Numbered from the stretch's first letter, positions 26,059-34,749 are shown. The stretch is DNA of 64,000 bases from Mycobacterium europaeum (GCF_002102155.1 NZ_LQOU01000035.1:1-64000); one strand, 5' to 3'. Numbers and translations: made by a program. Notes: a model not told the origin generated them from the sequence alone.

Positions 26059-26870
26059 CCGATAATCGGGTAACGGCGTTGGGCGGCAAGAGCTTTCAGT
26101 GCCTTCTGCATCTTCAAGCGCACATGCGCGTCAAGCCTTTTGATATCAGGACTTTCGCCGAATTCGGCGAGATTGATCGGCGGCAACACCTCGGTGACGA
26201 TCTTGGTGGGCAGCGGCACGTTCACGGGGGCGAGGATACTGAACCCGAAGGGAAACCCGAACGTCATCGGCACCAGGTCCGTTCGCAGTAGCTTGCGCTC
26301 CAGCTTGTCGAGCCGAAGCATCCGCGACAGCCACCGGCCGCGCGTCAAGAAGAACTGGCTTTCCTGCCCGCCCACGGAGACCGCGGGAACGATCGGCACA
26401 TTCGCCTCCAGGGCCGTGGTGATGTAACCGGTTCGGCCGTCGAAGTCGATGGTGTTCTCCTGCAGGGTTGAGCGGTAGACGTCGAAATCGCCGCCCGGAA
26501 AGACCAGAACGACGGCCCCGGCGGCCAGCGCCTTGGCGGCGTTCTCGCGTGTCGCCCGGATCACGCCGGTGCGCCGGAAGAAGTCACCGGCGGGCCCGGC
26601 GAAGATGGTGTCGAACCCCAGCGCGTAGAGCGGGCGGTCGTAGCCGAACCTGTCGTAGTAGCCGACGGCGAACACCGAGAGATCGAACGTCATCAGGCCG
26701 CCGGAATGGTTCCCCACCACCAGCGACGGCCCGTCCGGGATGTTGTCCAGGCCCCGCACCTCGGAGCGGAAATAGTGCTTGACGATCGGGCGGGTCAGCG
26801 CGATGACGTGCTCGGTAAGACCGCGGTCCCATCTGTCGACGTCGGTCGAGTTGGTGTGGGTGTGGGTCAT
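26055..26870 (-). CDS. Lysophospholipid/glycerolipid acyltransferase family protein
   Basis: 271 aa from the ATG at 26870 (MTHTHTNSTDV), with GAGGA upstream. The motif SLVVGNHSGGLMTFD fits the NHSGG variant of the acyltransferase active site in DGAT2/MGAT-like LPLATs. VVLVFPGGDFDVYR is the PEGxR-like second motif (FPGG), and IVPAVSVGG is the third block. It should transfer acyl-CoA chains to a glycerolipid at the membrane. The exact acceptor is unknown. Confidence 0.85.
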   Translation of the reverse strand: MTHTHTNSTDVDRWDRGLTEHVIALTRPIVKHYFRSEVRGLDNIPDGPSLVVGNHSGGLMTFDLSVFAVGYYDRFGYDRPLYALGFDTIFAGPAGDFFRRTGVIRATRENAAKALAAGAVVLVFPGGDFDVYRSTLQENTIDFDGRTGYITTALEANVPIVPAVSVGGQESQFFLTRGRWLSRMLRLDKLERKLLRTDLVPMTFGFPFGFSILAPVNVPLPTKIVTEVLPPINLAEFGESPDIKRLDAHVRLKMQKALKALAAQRRYPIIG

Positions 26871-27010
26871 GTCGTCCTCGCTCACCGTTGAGCGTGAGCT
26901 GATGCTACGCCCGCCGCTGTGGAGCGAACACAGTTTCGCCGCCCGGGTTTCTCCCGGCGATTTGGAAGGATTAGCCGATGTGGCCCCTGTGACCCAAGAG
27001 GCCGGCGGAC

Positions 27011-27655
27011 TCACATCCCGAAGTGTGCGCGACGCACCGCCGCGACGGCGTCGGGCGGTCCGCTCACGGCGACGTCCGCGACGCCGACGCGGCCGAACAG
27101 GTACAGCAGCAGCTCACCCGGTGGCCCGCTGAGCACCGCCACCGGCGAACCCGGCCGCACCGGCGCGCACTCGCCGGCGCCGGCCCACTCGACCGCGAGA
27201 CCGCAACCCCTGAGCCGCCGACTCAGATAGCGCCCGCCGCGCCGCACGTTGCGCCACAACGCGGCGTCTAACTCGGGCGTCAGAGCGCGTGGACCCAGCC
27301 CATTCGCCCGGCGCAGGTCCTCGTGATGAACGAAGAACTCGTTGAGGTTCGCCAGCGCGCGCACCCAGCCGATGCGGAAGAACCCGATGGGCGGGCCGGA
27401 GCGGATCGTCGTGACGAGCGACGCGAAGTCCGTGCGCTCCGCCAGCGCGGCCCGGCGCCGCTCGGCGAACCGTTGAAAGCGGCCCGGCAGCACCAGGCAC
27501 GGGCCGGCCACGAGATCGTGTTCGCGCAGCACGAGATGGGCGGCGAGATCATGCGCCGCCCAGTCACCGAGCAGGGTGGGCGCGGCGGGCCCCAGCTCGT
27601 CGAACAGGGAGCACAAGCCAAGGCGCTCCCGGGTGTCCAGCACCGCGCGGGACAT
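27011..27655 (-). CDS. TIGR03085-type metal-binding protein (DinB/maleylpyruvate isomerase-like fold)
   Basis: 214 aa. LLGDWAAHDLAAHLVLREHD near the N-terminus and NEFFVHHEDLRRANGLGPR in the middle supply the three spaced His of the DinB-like four-helix metal site, in the arrangement of the actinobacterial TIGR03085 family. Related enzymes use mycothiol as cofactor; whether this one does is unknown. It lies 22 bp downstream of trxB on the same strand, so co-transcription is likely. Confidence 0.8.
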   Translation of the reverse strand: MSRAVLDTRERLGLCSLFDELGPAAPTLLGDWAAHDLAAHLVLREHDLVAGPCLVLPGRFQRFAERRRAALAERTDFASLVTTIRSGPPIGFFRIGWVRALANLNEFFVHHEDLRRANGLGPRALTPELDAALWRNVRRGGRYLSRRLRGCGLAVEWAGAGECAPVRPGSPVAVLSGPPGELLLYLFGRVGVADVAVSGPPDAVAAVRRAHFGM

Positions 27656-27677
27656 CGCTCAAGGGTAAGCCCAAAGC

Positions 27678-28679
27678 CTAAGCGGCGGAATCGGTATCGC
27701 TTCCGGGAATCTCGGTGGCGTCGCCTTGTGCGGCGGCGCTGGAGGCTTCGTGTTCGGCCAGCCAGCGTTCGGCGTCGATGGCCGCCGAGCACCCGCTGCC
27801 CGCAGCCGTGATGGCCTGGCGGTAGGTGCGGTCCACCAGATCGCCCGCGGCGAACACGCCCTCGATCGAGGTGGCCGTGGTGCGGCCCTGCACCAGGACG
27901 TAGCCGTCGGGGTCGGTGTCCACGACACCGCGCACCAACTCCGAGCGCGGGTCGTGCCCGATCGCCACGAACACCCCCGTGACCGGCAGCGTGGATTCCT
28001 CCCCGGTGACCGTGTCGCGCACCCGCAACCCGGTGACGGTGTCGGCACCCTCCACGGCCACCACGGCCGTGTTCGTCAGGATCGTGATCTTCTCGTCGGC
28101 CCGCGCCCGTTCGAGCATGATCCGCGAGGCGCGGAATTCGTCGCGGCGGTGCACCAGGGTGACGCTGCGGGCGAACCGGGTCAGGAAGGTGGCTTCCTCC
28201 ATCGCCGAATCCCCACCGCCGATGACCGCGATGTCCTGGTCCCGGAAGAAGAACCCGTCACAGGTCGCACACGAGCTGACCCCGCGGCCCAGCAGCTCCT
28301 GCTCACCCGGCACCCCCAGGTAGCGGGCCGCCGCGCCCATGGCCAAGATCACCGACCGGCCGCGCACCGTCTCGCCCTCGGCCGTCGTCACCGACTTCAC
28401 CGGCCCGTCCAGCGACACCGACTCGACGTCTTCCATCCGCAGGTCGGCCCCGAACCGCAACGCCTGCTCGCGCATCTGATCCATCAACTCCGGGCCCGTG
28501 ATGCCCTCGCGGAAACCGGGGAAGTTCTCCACCTCGGTCGTGGTCATCAACGCTCCACCAAAGGACGTCCCCTCGAACACCACCGGCGCCAACTGCGCCC
28601 GCGCGGCATACAACGCCGCGGTGTACCCCGCGGGACCCGAACCAATGACGATGACGTCGCGGACATCGGAGGTAGTCAT
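27678..28679 (-). CDS. trxB: Thioredoxin-disulfide reductase
   Basis: 333 aa, usual length about 310-335. FAD-binding VIGSGPAGYTAALYAARA at the N-terminus, redox-active CATCDG (Cys-Ala-Thr-Cys) in the middle, NADPH-binding VIGGGDSAMEEATFLTR, and C-terminal FAD-binding GVFAAGDLVD. It reduces thioredoxin with NADPH. Mycobacteria usually keep trxB beside trxC near the replication origin. No thioredoxin gene is next to this one, so it may be a second copy or a rearranged one. It is divergent from the sulfite-assimilation leader, and thioredoxin is the reductant of CysH, which makes the placement sensible. Confidence 0.95.
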   Translation of the reverse strand: MTTSDVRDVIVIGSGPAGYTAALYAARAQLAPVVFEGTSFGGALMTTTEVENFPGFREGITGPELMDQMREQALRFGADLRMEDVESVSLDGPVKSVTTAEGETVRGRSVILAMGAAARYLGVPGEQELLGRGVSSCATCDGFFFRDQDIAVIGGGDSAMEEATFLTRFARSVTLVHRRDEFRASRIMLERARADEKITILTNTAVVAVEGADTVTGLRVRDTVTGEESTLPVTGVFVAIGHDPRSELVRGVVDTDPDGYVLVQGRTTATSIEGVFAAGDLVDRTYRQAITAAGSGCSAAIDAERWLAEHEASSAAAQGDATEIPGSDTDSAA

Positions 28680-28926
28680 GAGGAACCTTTCAGCCAGTGT
28701 CGACAGGGGCCCACCCTACTGGTGATCGCCGGCCGTTTTATGTGACCGTCGACACGATCGGCCTTATGACGCATGGATTCTAGGACGCTGGCCCATGAGA
28801 TCCCTTGCAGCACACTGTCGTTCAGACCGCCCAGTCGGACTATGTTTGCCAGACAACCCAGGATTACCAATCTTGCAAAAGCGGGAATCACGATGGCGGG
28901 TAAGGCATTTAAAGTGAAGCGGAGCA

Positions 28927-28968
28927 CACAACCAGAGGTTGTGTGCTCACAACCTCTGCACCTCTACT
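28927..28968 (+). promoter_or_regulatory. CACAA-N7-TTGTG-N4-CACAA-N8-CCTCTACT element upstream of sirA
   Basis: An inverted repeat with 10-bp arms (GCACACAACC at 28924-28933, GGTTGTGTGC at 28937-28946, 3-bp centre), followed by a third half-site CACAA at 28948. The same element with identical spacings sits at 33314-33355 between lysR and fprA, with 32 of 42 positions the same. The shape suits a LysR-type operator with recognition and activation half-sites. Part of it overlaps the leader ORF start codon. Confidence 0.7.
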
Positions 28969-29000
28969 ACTGTCGCCGGGGGAAATGCACCATGAAGTAG
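28941..29000 (+). CDS. Cysteine-containing leader peptide upstream of sirA (19 aa)
   Basis: GTG-initiated short ORF encoding MCSQPLHLYYCRRGKCTMK, with Cys at positions 2, 11 and 16. No ribosome site precedes it, which fits leaderless translation. Leaderless cysteine-rich short ORFs that act as cysteine-responsive attenuators upstream of sulfur-assimilation operons, including the sulfite reductase operon, are known in mycobacteria (work from the Gray laboratory, recalled). The stop is followed after three bases by a hairpin. Actual transcription start and translation are inferred. Confidence 0.65.
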   Translation: MCSQPLHLYYCRRGKCTMK

Positions 29001-29003
29001 TGG

Positions 29004-29031
29004 CCCGTGGGTCCGACGGCGTACCCACGGG
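29004..29031 (+). promoter_or_regulatory. Hairpin just after the leader ORF, possible attenuator structure
   Basis: CCCGTGGGT at 29004-29012 pairs perfectly with ACCCACGGG at 29023-29031 around a 10-nt loop. It begins 3 nt after the leader stop, so a ribosome paused on the Cys codons or at the stop would affect its folding. No U-run follows, so it is not a classic intrinsic terminator. A Rho-linked or translational mechanism is more likely. Confidence 0.55.
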
Positions 29032-29164
29032 AACCATAAACGTCACCGTCGACGCCAGGGCCCGGCAACCAGCCCGGAACCGCCCGGCCCCCGACGTCGA
29101 GCCTCAGCCGCCACAGCCCCGGCCGGCACAGCAGGCCAGCATTGTTCGCGAAGGAGAACATCAC

Positions 29165-30832
29165 ATGACCACAGCACCTCCCGCCAAGACTCGCAACGAG
29201 GGCCAGTGGGCGCTGGGCAATCGCGAACCGCTCAACGACACCGAGCAGGTCAAGCACGATGACGGGCCGCTGAACGTGCGCGACCGAATCATCAACAAAT
29301 ACGCCAAAGAAGGCTTCGAGAGCATCGAAAAGTCCGATCTGCGTATGCGGTTCAAGTGGATGGGCCTGTACACCCAGCGCGAGGAGGGCTACGACGGCAG
29401 CTGGACCGGCGACGAGAACATCGACAAGCTCGAAGCGAAGTACTTCATGATGCGCGTGCGCTCCGACGGCAAGCCGATGTCGGCGCAGACGATGCGCGTC
29501 CTGGGCCAGGTCTCCTCGGAGTTCGCCCGCGACACCGCCGACATCGGCGACCGGGAGAACGTCCAGTTCCACTGGCTCAAGATCGAGGACATCCCCGAGG
29601 TGTGGCGCCGGCTGGACACCGTCGGCCTGACCAGCATCGAGGCCTGCGGCGACTGCCCCCGCGGCATCCACGGCAGCCCGCTGGCCGGCGACTCGGTCGA
29701 CGAGGTGCTCGACCCCTCCCCCGCGATCGACGAGATCATCCGGCGGTTCATGAACAACCCCGACTACGCCAACCTCCCGCGCAAGTACAAGACCGCGATC
29801 TCGGGCCTGCAGGACGTCTCCCACGAGACCCACGACGTCGCGTTCGTCGGCGTCAACCACCCCGAGCACGGGCCGGGCATGGACCTGTGGGTGGGTGGCG
29901 GCCTGTCGACCAACCCGATGATGGCCCAGCGGGTCGGCGTGTGGGTGCCGCTCGACGAGGTGCCCGACGTGTGGGAAGCGGTCACCAAGGTGTTCCGCGA
30001 CTACGGCTACCGGCGGCTGCGCGCCAAGGCCCGGATCAAGTTCCTGGTCAAGGACTGGGGCGTGGAGAAGTTCCGCGAGGTCATGGAGACCGAGTACCTC
30101 GGCCGCAAGATGATCGACGGCCCGGCCCCCGACCCGGCCAAGCACCCGATCGACCACGTCGGCGTGCAGAAGATCAAGAACGGCAAGAACGCCGTCGGCG
30201 TCGCCGCGATCGCCGGCCGCGTCTCGGGCACCACCCTGCAGGCGGTGGCCGACCTGATGGAGAAGGTCGGCTCCGACCGGGCCCGGTTCAGCCCCTTCCA
30301 GAAGCTGATCATCCTCGACGTGCCCGACGACCAGGTCGACTTCCTGGTCGCCGAATTGGACAAGCTGGGCCTGCCGTCGAACCCGTCGAATTGGCGCAAG
30401 AGCACGATGGGCTGCACCGGCATCGAGTTCTGCAAGCTGTCGTTCGCCGAAACCCGCGTCCGCGCACAGACTTTGGTGCCCGAACTGGAAGAACGACTGG
30501 CCGACGTCAACGACAAGCTCGACGTGCCGATCAGCGTGCACCTCAACGGCTGCCCGAACTCCTGCGCCCGAATTCAGGTGGCCGACATCGGGTTCAAGGG
30601 CCAGTGGATCGACAACGGCGACGGCACGTCGGTGGAGGGCTTCCAGGTCCACCTCGGCGGCGGCCTCGGCGAGGAGAGCGGCTTCGGACGAAAGCTGCGT
30701 CAGCACAAGGTCACCAGCGCCGAGCTCGGCGACTACATCGACCGGGTGACACGCAAGTTCCTGGAACAACGGGAGAGCGGAGAGCGTTTCGCCAACTGGG
30801 CGCTGCGCGCCGACGAGGCCGACTTGCGCTAG
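29165..30832 (+). CDS. sirA: Assimilatory ferredoxin-dependent sulfite reductase
   Basis: 555 aa from the ATG at 29165, preceded by AAGGAG. Two sulfite/nitrite reductase repeats; the siroheme-Fe4S4 ligands are MGCTGIEFC (C-x5-C) and NGCPNSC (C-x3-C) in the C-terminal half, and ACGDCPRGIHG is the matching N-terminal repeat segment. It reduces sulfite to sulfide with six electrons from ferredoxin. The M. tuberculosis orthologue Rv2391 was named nirA but acts as sulfite reductase. It leads the sirA-cysH-che1 operon, under a leader peptide with cysteine codons. Confidence 0.95.
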   Translation: MTTAPPAKTRNEGQWALGNREPLNDTEQVKHDDGPLNVRDRIINKYAKEGFESIEKSDLRMRFKWMGLYTQREEGYDGSWTGDENIDKLEAKYFMMRVRSDGKPMSAQTMRVLGQVSSEFARDTADIGDRENVQFHWLKIEDIPEVWRRLDTVGLTSIEACGDCPRGIHGSPLAGDSVDEVLDPSPAIDEIIRRFMNNPDYANLPRKYKTAISGLQDVSHETHDVAFVGVNHPEHGPGMDLWVGGGLSTNPMMAQRVGVWVPLDEVPDVWEAVTKVFRDYGYRRLRAKARIKFLVKDWGVEKFREVMETEYLGRKMIDGPAPDPAKHPIDHVGVQKIKNGKNAVGVAAIAGRVSGTTLQAVADLMEKVGSDRARFSPFQKLIILDVPDDQVDFLVAELDKLGLPSNPSNWRKSTMGCTGIEFCKLSFAETRVRAQTLVPELEERLADVNDKLDVPISVHLNGCPNSCARIQVADIGFKGQWIDNGDGTSVEGFQVHLGGGLGEESGFGRKLRQHKVTSAELGDYIDRVTRKFLEQRESGERFANWALRADEADLR

Positions 30833-30887
30833 CCCCCACCAACACCGCCACACCGAGCGCTGACGTTACGAACCGAGGACGAACGAG

Positions 30888-31631
30888 ATGAGCGAAGTGG
30901 TGACCAACTTCACCGAGGAAGAGCTGCGTGAGTTGGCCGAGCGCGGGGCGGCCGAGCTGGAAGGCGCGGACGCCAAAGACATCCTGCGCTGGGCCGACAA
31001 GCACTTCGGCGGCCCCGACGGCCCGCGTGACTGGGCGACCTGCAAGTGGGTCGTGGCGTGCAACATGCAGGAAGCGCTGACGGTGTCCCTGGCCGCGGAT
31101 GTGCGGCCGGGGGTGCCCGTCATCTTCCTGGACACCGGCTACCACTTCGCCGAAACGCTGGGCACGCGCGACGCCGTCGAGTCGGTCTACGACATCCACC
31201 TGCTGAACGTCACCCCGGACCACACCGTGGCCGAGCAGGACGAGTTGATGGGCAAGGACCTGTTCGCCCGTGACCCCAACGAATGCTGCCGGCTGCGCAA
31301 GGTCGTCCCGCTGCGCCGGGCGCTGAGCGGCTACGCGGCGTGGGTCACCGGGCTGCGCCGGGTGGAATCGCCCACCCGCGCCAACGCGCCGGTGGTCGGC
31401 TACGACGAGTCGTTCGGGCTGGTGAAGGTCAACCCCATCGTGGCCTGGACCGACGAGGACGTCGAAGAGTACATCCAGCAGAACGGCGTGCTGGTCAACC
31501 CGCTCGTGGAGGAGGGCTATCCGTCCATCGGCTGCGCCCCCTGCACCCGGAAGCCGGCCCCCGGCGAGGACCCGCGCAGCGGCCGCTGGGCGGGCCGCAA
31601 CAAGACCGAATGCGGGTTGCACAGCTCATGA
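30888..31631 (+). CDS. cysH: Phosphoadenylyl-/adenylyl-sulfate reductase
   Basis: 247 aa. Cys pairs ECCRLRK and GCAPCTRKP provide four ligands for an Fe4S4 cluster, which marks the APS-reducing bacterial type. The C-terminal TECGLH carries the nucleophilic Cys that forms the enzyme-sulfite intermediate. VIFLDTGYHFAETL is the usual substrate loop region. It makes sulfite from APS using thioredoxin and feeds SirA. It follows sirA by 55 bp, and its stop overlaps the start of the chelatase gene. Confidence 0.95.
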   Translation: MSEVVTNFTEEELRELAERGAAELEGADAKDILRWADKHFGGPDGPRDWATCKWVVACNMQEALTVSLAADVRPGVPVIFLDTGYHFAETLGTRDAVESVYDIHLLNVTPDHTVAEQDELMGKDLFARDPNECCRLRKVVPLRRALSGYAAWVTGLRRVESPTRANAPVVGYDESFGLVKVNPIVAWTDEDVEEYIQQNGVLVNPLVEEGYPSIGCAPCTRKPAPGEDPRSGRWAGRNKTECGLHSS

Positions 31632-32344
31632 GCACACTCGTCCTGACCGCGCACGGCAGCCGCGATCCGCGCTCGGGCGCCAACGCCCGGGCGGTGGCCG
31701 AGCGGCTGCGCGGCATGCGACCCGACCTCGACGTGCGGCTGGCGTTCCTGGAGCTCAGCGCACCGAACTTCGTCGACGTCCTCTCCGGACTGCCCGACAA
31801 ACGTGCCGCCGTGGTCACCCCGCTGCTGCTGGCCAGCGCCTACCACGCGCGCCGCGATCTTCCCGAGCAGATCGCGCGGGCCGGCGCCTACGGCGTCCGG
31901 CAGGCCGACGTTCTGGGCGAAGACGACCGGCTCCTGACGGTCCTGCGTGAACGCCTCGCTGAGGTCGGGGTGTCCCCGCACGACGAGGAAGTCGGGGTGA
32001 TGGTGGTCGCGATCGGGTCATCGAACACCGCCGCCAACGCGCGCACCGCCAAGGTCGCCGCCCGGCTGTCCACCGGGACCCGTTGGGCCGCAACCGCGAT
32101 GGCCTTCGCCACCCGGCCCGAGGCGTCGGTGGCCGACGCCGCGCGCCGGTTGCGCCGCCGTGGCGCAAGCCGGTTGGTCATCGCGCCGTGGTTCCTGGCC
32201 CCCGGGCTCATCACCGACGGCGTGTCAACCTACGCGCGGGACAACGGGATTCCGATGGCGGCGCCGCTGGGCGCGCATCCCCTGGTGGCCGAGACCGTGC
32301 TGGACCGCTTCGACCAGGCGCGGGCCGACCACGTCGCCGCTTAG
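31628..32344 (+). CDS. che1: Sirohydrochlorin chelatase (siroheme synthesis)
   Basis: 238 aa from the ATG at 31628 (4-bp ATGA overlap with cysH). The N-terminal LVLTAHGSRDPRSG has the catalytic His of CbiX/SirB chelatases, and ASAYHARRDLPEQI supplies the second His region. A second similar half follows (VVAIGSSNTAAN ... VIAPWFLAPGLITD). It inserts Fe2+ into sirohydrochlorin to make the siroheme needed by SirA, hence the operon. It corresponds to Rv2393 (che1) in M. tuberculosis. Its stop overlaps the stop of the convergent lysR gene by four bases. Confidence 0.9.
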   Translation: MSTLVLTAHGSRDPRSGANARAVAERLRGMRPDLDVRLAFLELSAPNFVDVLSGLPDKRAAVVTPLLLASAYHARRDLPEQIARAGAYGVRQADVLGEDDRLLTVLRERLAEVGVSPHDEEVGVMVVAIGSSNTAANARTAKVAARLSTGTRWAATAMAFATRPEASVADAARRLRRRGASRLVIAPWFLAPGLITDGVSTYARDNGIPMAAPLGAHPLVAETVLDRFDQARADHVAA

Positions 32345-33285
32345 GGCTTCGATACGCGACTGCTGATGTGGCTCAGCATGTCCCGGATCGCTCCCGCGGG
32401 CGGCGTGCGGCCGCCGACCCAGATGGCATGAAACTTGCGCCTCAGGTCCAAGTCCCGGATGCTGACCGCCTGCAGCCGGCCGACCGCCAGGTCGTCGGCG
32501 ACCGCCAGCCGGCTCATCGCCGCCGGTCCCGCACCGGCGAGCACGGCGGCGCGCATCGCCGCCGCCGACGTCAGCTCCATCACGGGCGGCGCCTGCTGCA
32601 TGTCCTCGCCCAGCACCTGACGCAGCGCCACGGTCAGCGAATCGCGGATGCCCGAATGGGGTTCGCGCGCCACCAACCGTGTTTCGGCCAGTTCGCGGGC
32701 GGTCACCACCCGCGAGCGCCGAGCCCACTTGTGCCCCGGCGGCACCACGATCACCAACTCGTCCTGCCCCACCACGCAGCTGCCCAATCCCTTCGGCTGG
32801 CCGGGGTTTTCGACAAACCCCAGATCGACGGTGCCGTCGCGAACGAAGGCGATGGCCTGCTCGCTGTTGGTGGCGGTCAGGATGACGTGCGGCGCTGCCG
32901 TCCCGCGCCGGGCCGCCTCGGTCTGCAGAGACAGCAGCCAAGGCGGCATCAGCTGTTCGGAAATCGTCTGGCTGGCAGCCACCCTGATGCGTTCGCGGCC
33001 CTCCTTGCGCAGCCCGCCCAACCCCGCGTCGATCTCGTTGGCGACCTCGAGCAAGCGCGCGGCCCACTCCGCCACGATCAGCCCCGCGGGCGTCAATTCC
33101 GAACCCCGCGTTGTCCGCACGGCCAGCGTGACGCCGACCTGCGCCTCCATCGACGCGAGCCGCCGGGACACGGCCTGCTGGGTGATTCCGAGCTCGCGGG
33201 CGGCGCGCCCGAGGCTGCCCGTCTCGGCGATCGCCAAAAACACCTCGAACGAGGCAAGTTCGGGCATGCGGGGGCTGAGCGGCAT
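32341..33285 (-). CDS. LysR-type transcriptional regulator
   Basis: 314 aa; alternative ATG six codons in (MPELASFEVF). The N-terminal winged HTH ASFEVFLAIAETGSLG ... LGITQQAVSRRLASME is typical, followed by an effector-binding domain of about 210 aa. It is convergent with the sulfite operon and divergent from fprA. The lysR-fprA intergenic region contains the same 42-bp element as the sirA leader, so this protein is the best candidate to control both, perhaps sensing a sulfur intermediate as CysB does. That assignment is inference. Confidence 0.9.
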   Translation of the reverse strand: MPLSPRMPELASFEVFLAIAETGSLGRAARELGITQQAVSRRLASMEAQVGVTLAVRTTRGSELTPAGLIVAEWAARLLEVANEIDAGLGGLRKEGRERIRVAASQTISEQLMPPWLLSLQTEAARRGTAAPHVILTATNSEQAIAFVRDGTVDLGFVENPGQPKGLGSCVVGQDELVIVVPPGHKWARRSRVVTARELAETRLVAREPHSGIRDSLTVALRQVLGEDMQQAPPVMELTSAAAMRAAVLAGAGPAAMSRLAVADDLAVGRLQAVSIRDLDLRRKFHAIWVGGRTPPAGAIRDMLSHISSRVSKP

Positions 33286-33313
33286 GGGGGTCGGTCACAA
33301 TCTGTCGGCTTGA

Positions 33314-33355
33314 CACAACCATAGCTTGTGACTCCACAACACCGGAACCTCTACT
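33314..33355 (+). promoter_or_regulatory. CACAA-N7-TTGTG-N4-CACAA-N8-CCTCTACT element between lysR and fprA
   Basis: CACAA 33314-33318, TTGTG 33326-33330, CACAA 33335-33339 and CCTCTACT 33348-33355. Every spacing equals that of 28927-28968, and 32 of 42 bases agree. Half-sites placed between a LysR gene and its divergent neighbour are the standard position of a LysR operator. A GTG at 33328 opens a frame continuous with fprA, mirroring the leader ORF start in the sirA copy. Confidence 0.7.
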
Positions 33356-33387
33356 CGCGCTTCAGCCGGGCGAGCACCATGGGAACC

Positions 33388-34749
33388 ATGACCCGCACAG
33401 CCCCTTACCACGTCGCGATCGTGGGTTCCGGCCCTTCGGGGTTCTTCGCGGCCGCGTCACTGCTCAAGGCCGCCGACGCCTCCGAGTTCGGCATCGCCGT
33501 CGACATGCTCGAAATGCTGCCCACCCCTTGGGGGCTGGTGCGGTCGGGCGTGGCGCCTGATCACCCGAAGATCAAGTCGGTCAGCCAACAGTTCGAGAAA
33601 ACCGCCGAAGACCCCCGCTTCCGCTTCTTCGGCAACATCAAGGTGGGCGAGCACGTGTCGGCCGGTGAACTCGCCGAGCGCTACGACGCGGTGATCTACG
33701 CCGTCGGCGCCCAGTCCGACCGCGCCCTCAACATCCCCGGCGAAGACCTGCCCGGCAGCGTGGCCGCGGTCGACTTCGTCGGCTGGTACAACGCGCACCC
33801 GCACTTCGAGCAGATGGCGCCCGACCTGTCGGGTGCCCGCGCCGTCGTGGTCGGCAACGGCAACGTGGCCGTCGACGTGGCCCGCATGCTGGTCACCGAC
33901 CCCGAGGTGCTGGCGCTCACCGACATCGCCGACCACGCGCTGGAGTCGTTGCGGCCCCGCGGGGTTGAGGAAGTGGTGCTGCTCGGGCGGCGCGGTCCAC
34001 TGCAAAGCGCCTTCACCACGCTGGAATTGCGTGAGCTCGGCGAGCTCGACGGTGTCGACGTGGTGGTCGAACCCGCCGATCTGGAGGGCGTCACCGACGA
34101 GGCCGCGGCCGCCGCCGGCAAGGTCACCAAGAACAACATCAAGGTGCTGCGCGAGTACGCCACCCGCGCGCCCCGGCCCGGGCACCGCCGAATCGTGTTG
34201 CGGTTCTTCACCTCCCCCATCGAGATCAAAGGTGCCGAGCGGGTGGAGAGCATCGTCCTCGGGCGCAACGAGCTGGTGACCGACGCCGGCGGGCGGCTGG
34301 TCGCCAAAGACACCGGCGAGCGCGAGGAACTGCCCGCGCAGCTGGTGGTGCGCGCGGTCGGCTACCGCGGCGTGGCCATACCGGGTGTGGCGTTCGACGA
34401 GAAGACCGGGACGATCCCCCACACCGACGGCAGGATCGAAGGCAGCCGCAACGAATACGTGGCCGGCTGGATCAAACGCGGCCCGTCCGGCGTCATCGGC
34501 ACCAACAAGAAGTGCTCACAGGACACCGTCGACACGGTGCTGGGCGACCTGGCCGCCGGATCGGCGGACCGCCCGGGCGACTACGGCGACGAGCTCGCCG
34601 AGTGGCTCACCTCGCGCCAGCCGCAGCTGGTCACCGCGGCCCACTGGCGGGCCATCGACCGCTTCGAGCGTGAGGCCGGCGAGCCGCATGGGCGCCCGCG
34701 CGCCAAAGTGGCCAGCCTCGCCGAGCTGCTGCGAATCGGGCACGGTTAA
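33388..34749 (+). CDS. fprA: NADPH-ferredoxin reductase FprA
   Basis: 453 aa from the ATG at 33388 (MTRTAPYHVAIVG); an ATG three codons earlier and a GTG at 33328 are in frame. FAD-binding IVGSGPSGFFAAASLL, then MLPTPWGLVRSGVAPDHPK, NADPH-binding VVGNGNVAVDVARML and C-terminal GWIKRGPSGVIGTNKK. It matches M. tuberculosis FprA (Rv3106), an adrenodoxin-reductase-like enzyme, nearly throughout. It passes electrons from NADPH to ferredoxins, here probably the ferredoxin encoded 32 bp downstream and from it to SirA or P450s. Confidence 0.95.
   Translation: MTRTAPYHVAIVGSGPSGFFAAASLLKAADASEFGIAVDMLEMLPTPWGLVRSGVAPDHPKIKSVSQQFEKTAEDPRFRFFGNIKVGEHVSAGELAERYDAVIYAVGAQSDRALNIPGEDLPGSVAAVDFVGWYNAHPHFEQMAPDLSGARAVVVGNGNVAVDVARMLVTDPEVLALTDIADHALESLRPRGVEEVVLLGRRGPLQSAFTTLELRELGELDGVDVVVEPADLEGVTDEAAAAAGKVTKNNIKVLREYATRAPRPGHRRIVLRFFTSPIEIKGAERVESIVLGRNELVTDAGGRLVAKDTGEREELPAQLVVRAVGYRGVAIPGVAFDEKTGTIPHTDGRIEGSRNEYVAGWIKRGPSGVIGTNKKCSQDTVDTVLGDLAAGSADRPGDYGDELAEWLTSRQPQLVTAAHWRAIDRFEREAGEPHGRPRAKVASLAELLRIGHG

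Noticed and set aside
28967..30853. 628-aa open frame antisense to sirA
   Set aside because: High-GC shadow of the sirA gene; no ribosome site and no domain. The sirA frame shows all catalytic motifs.
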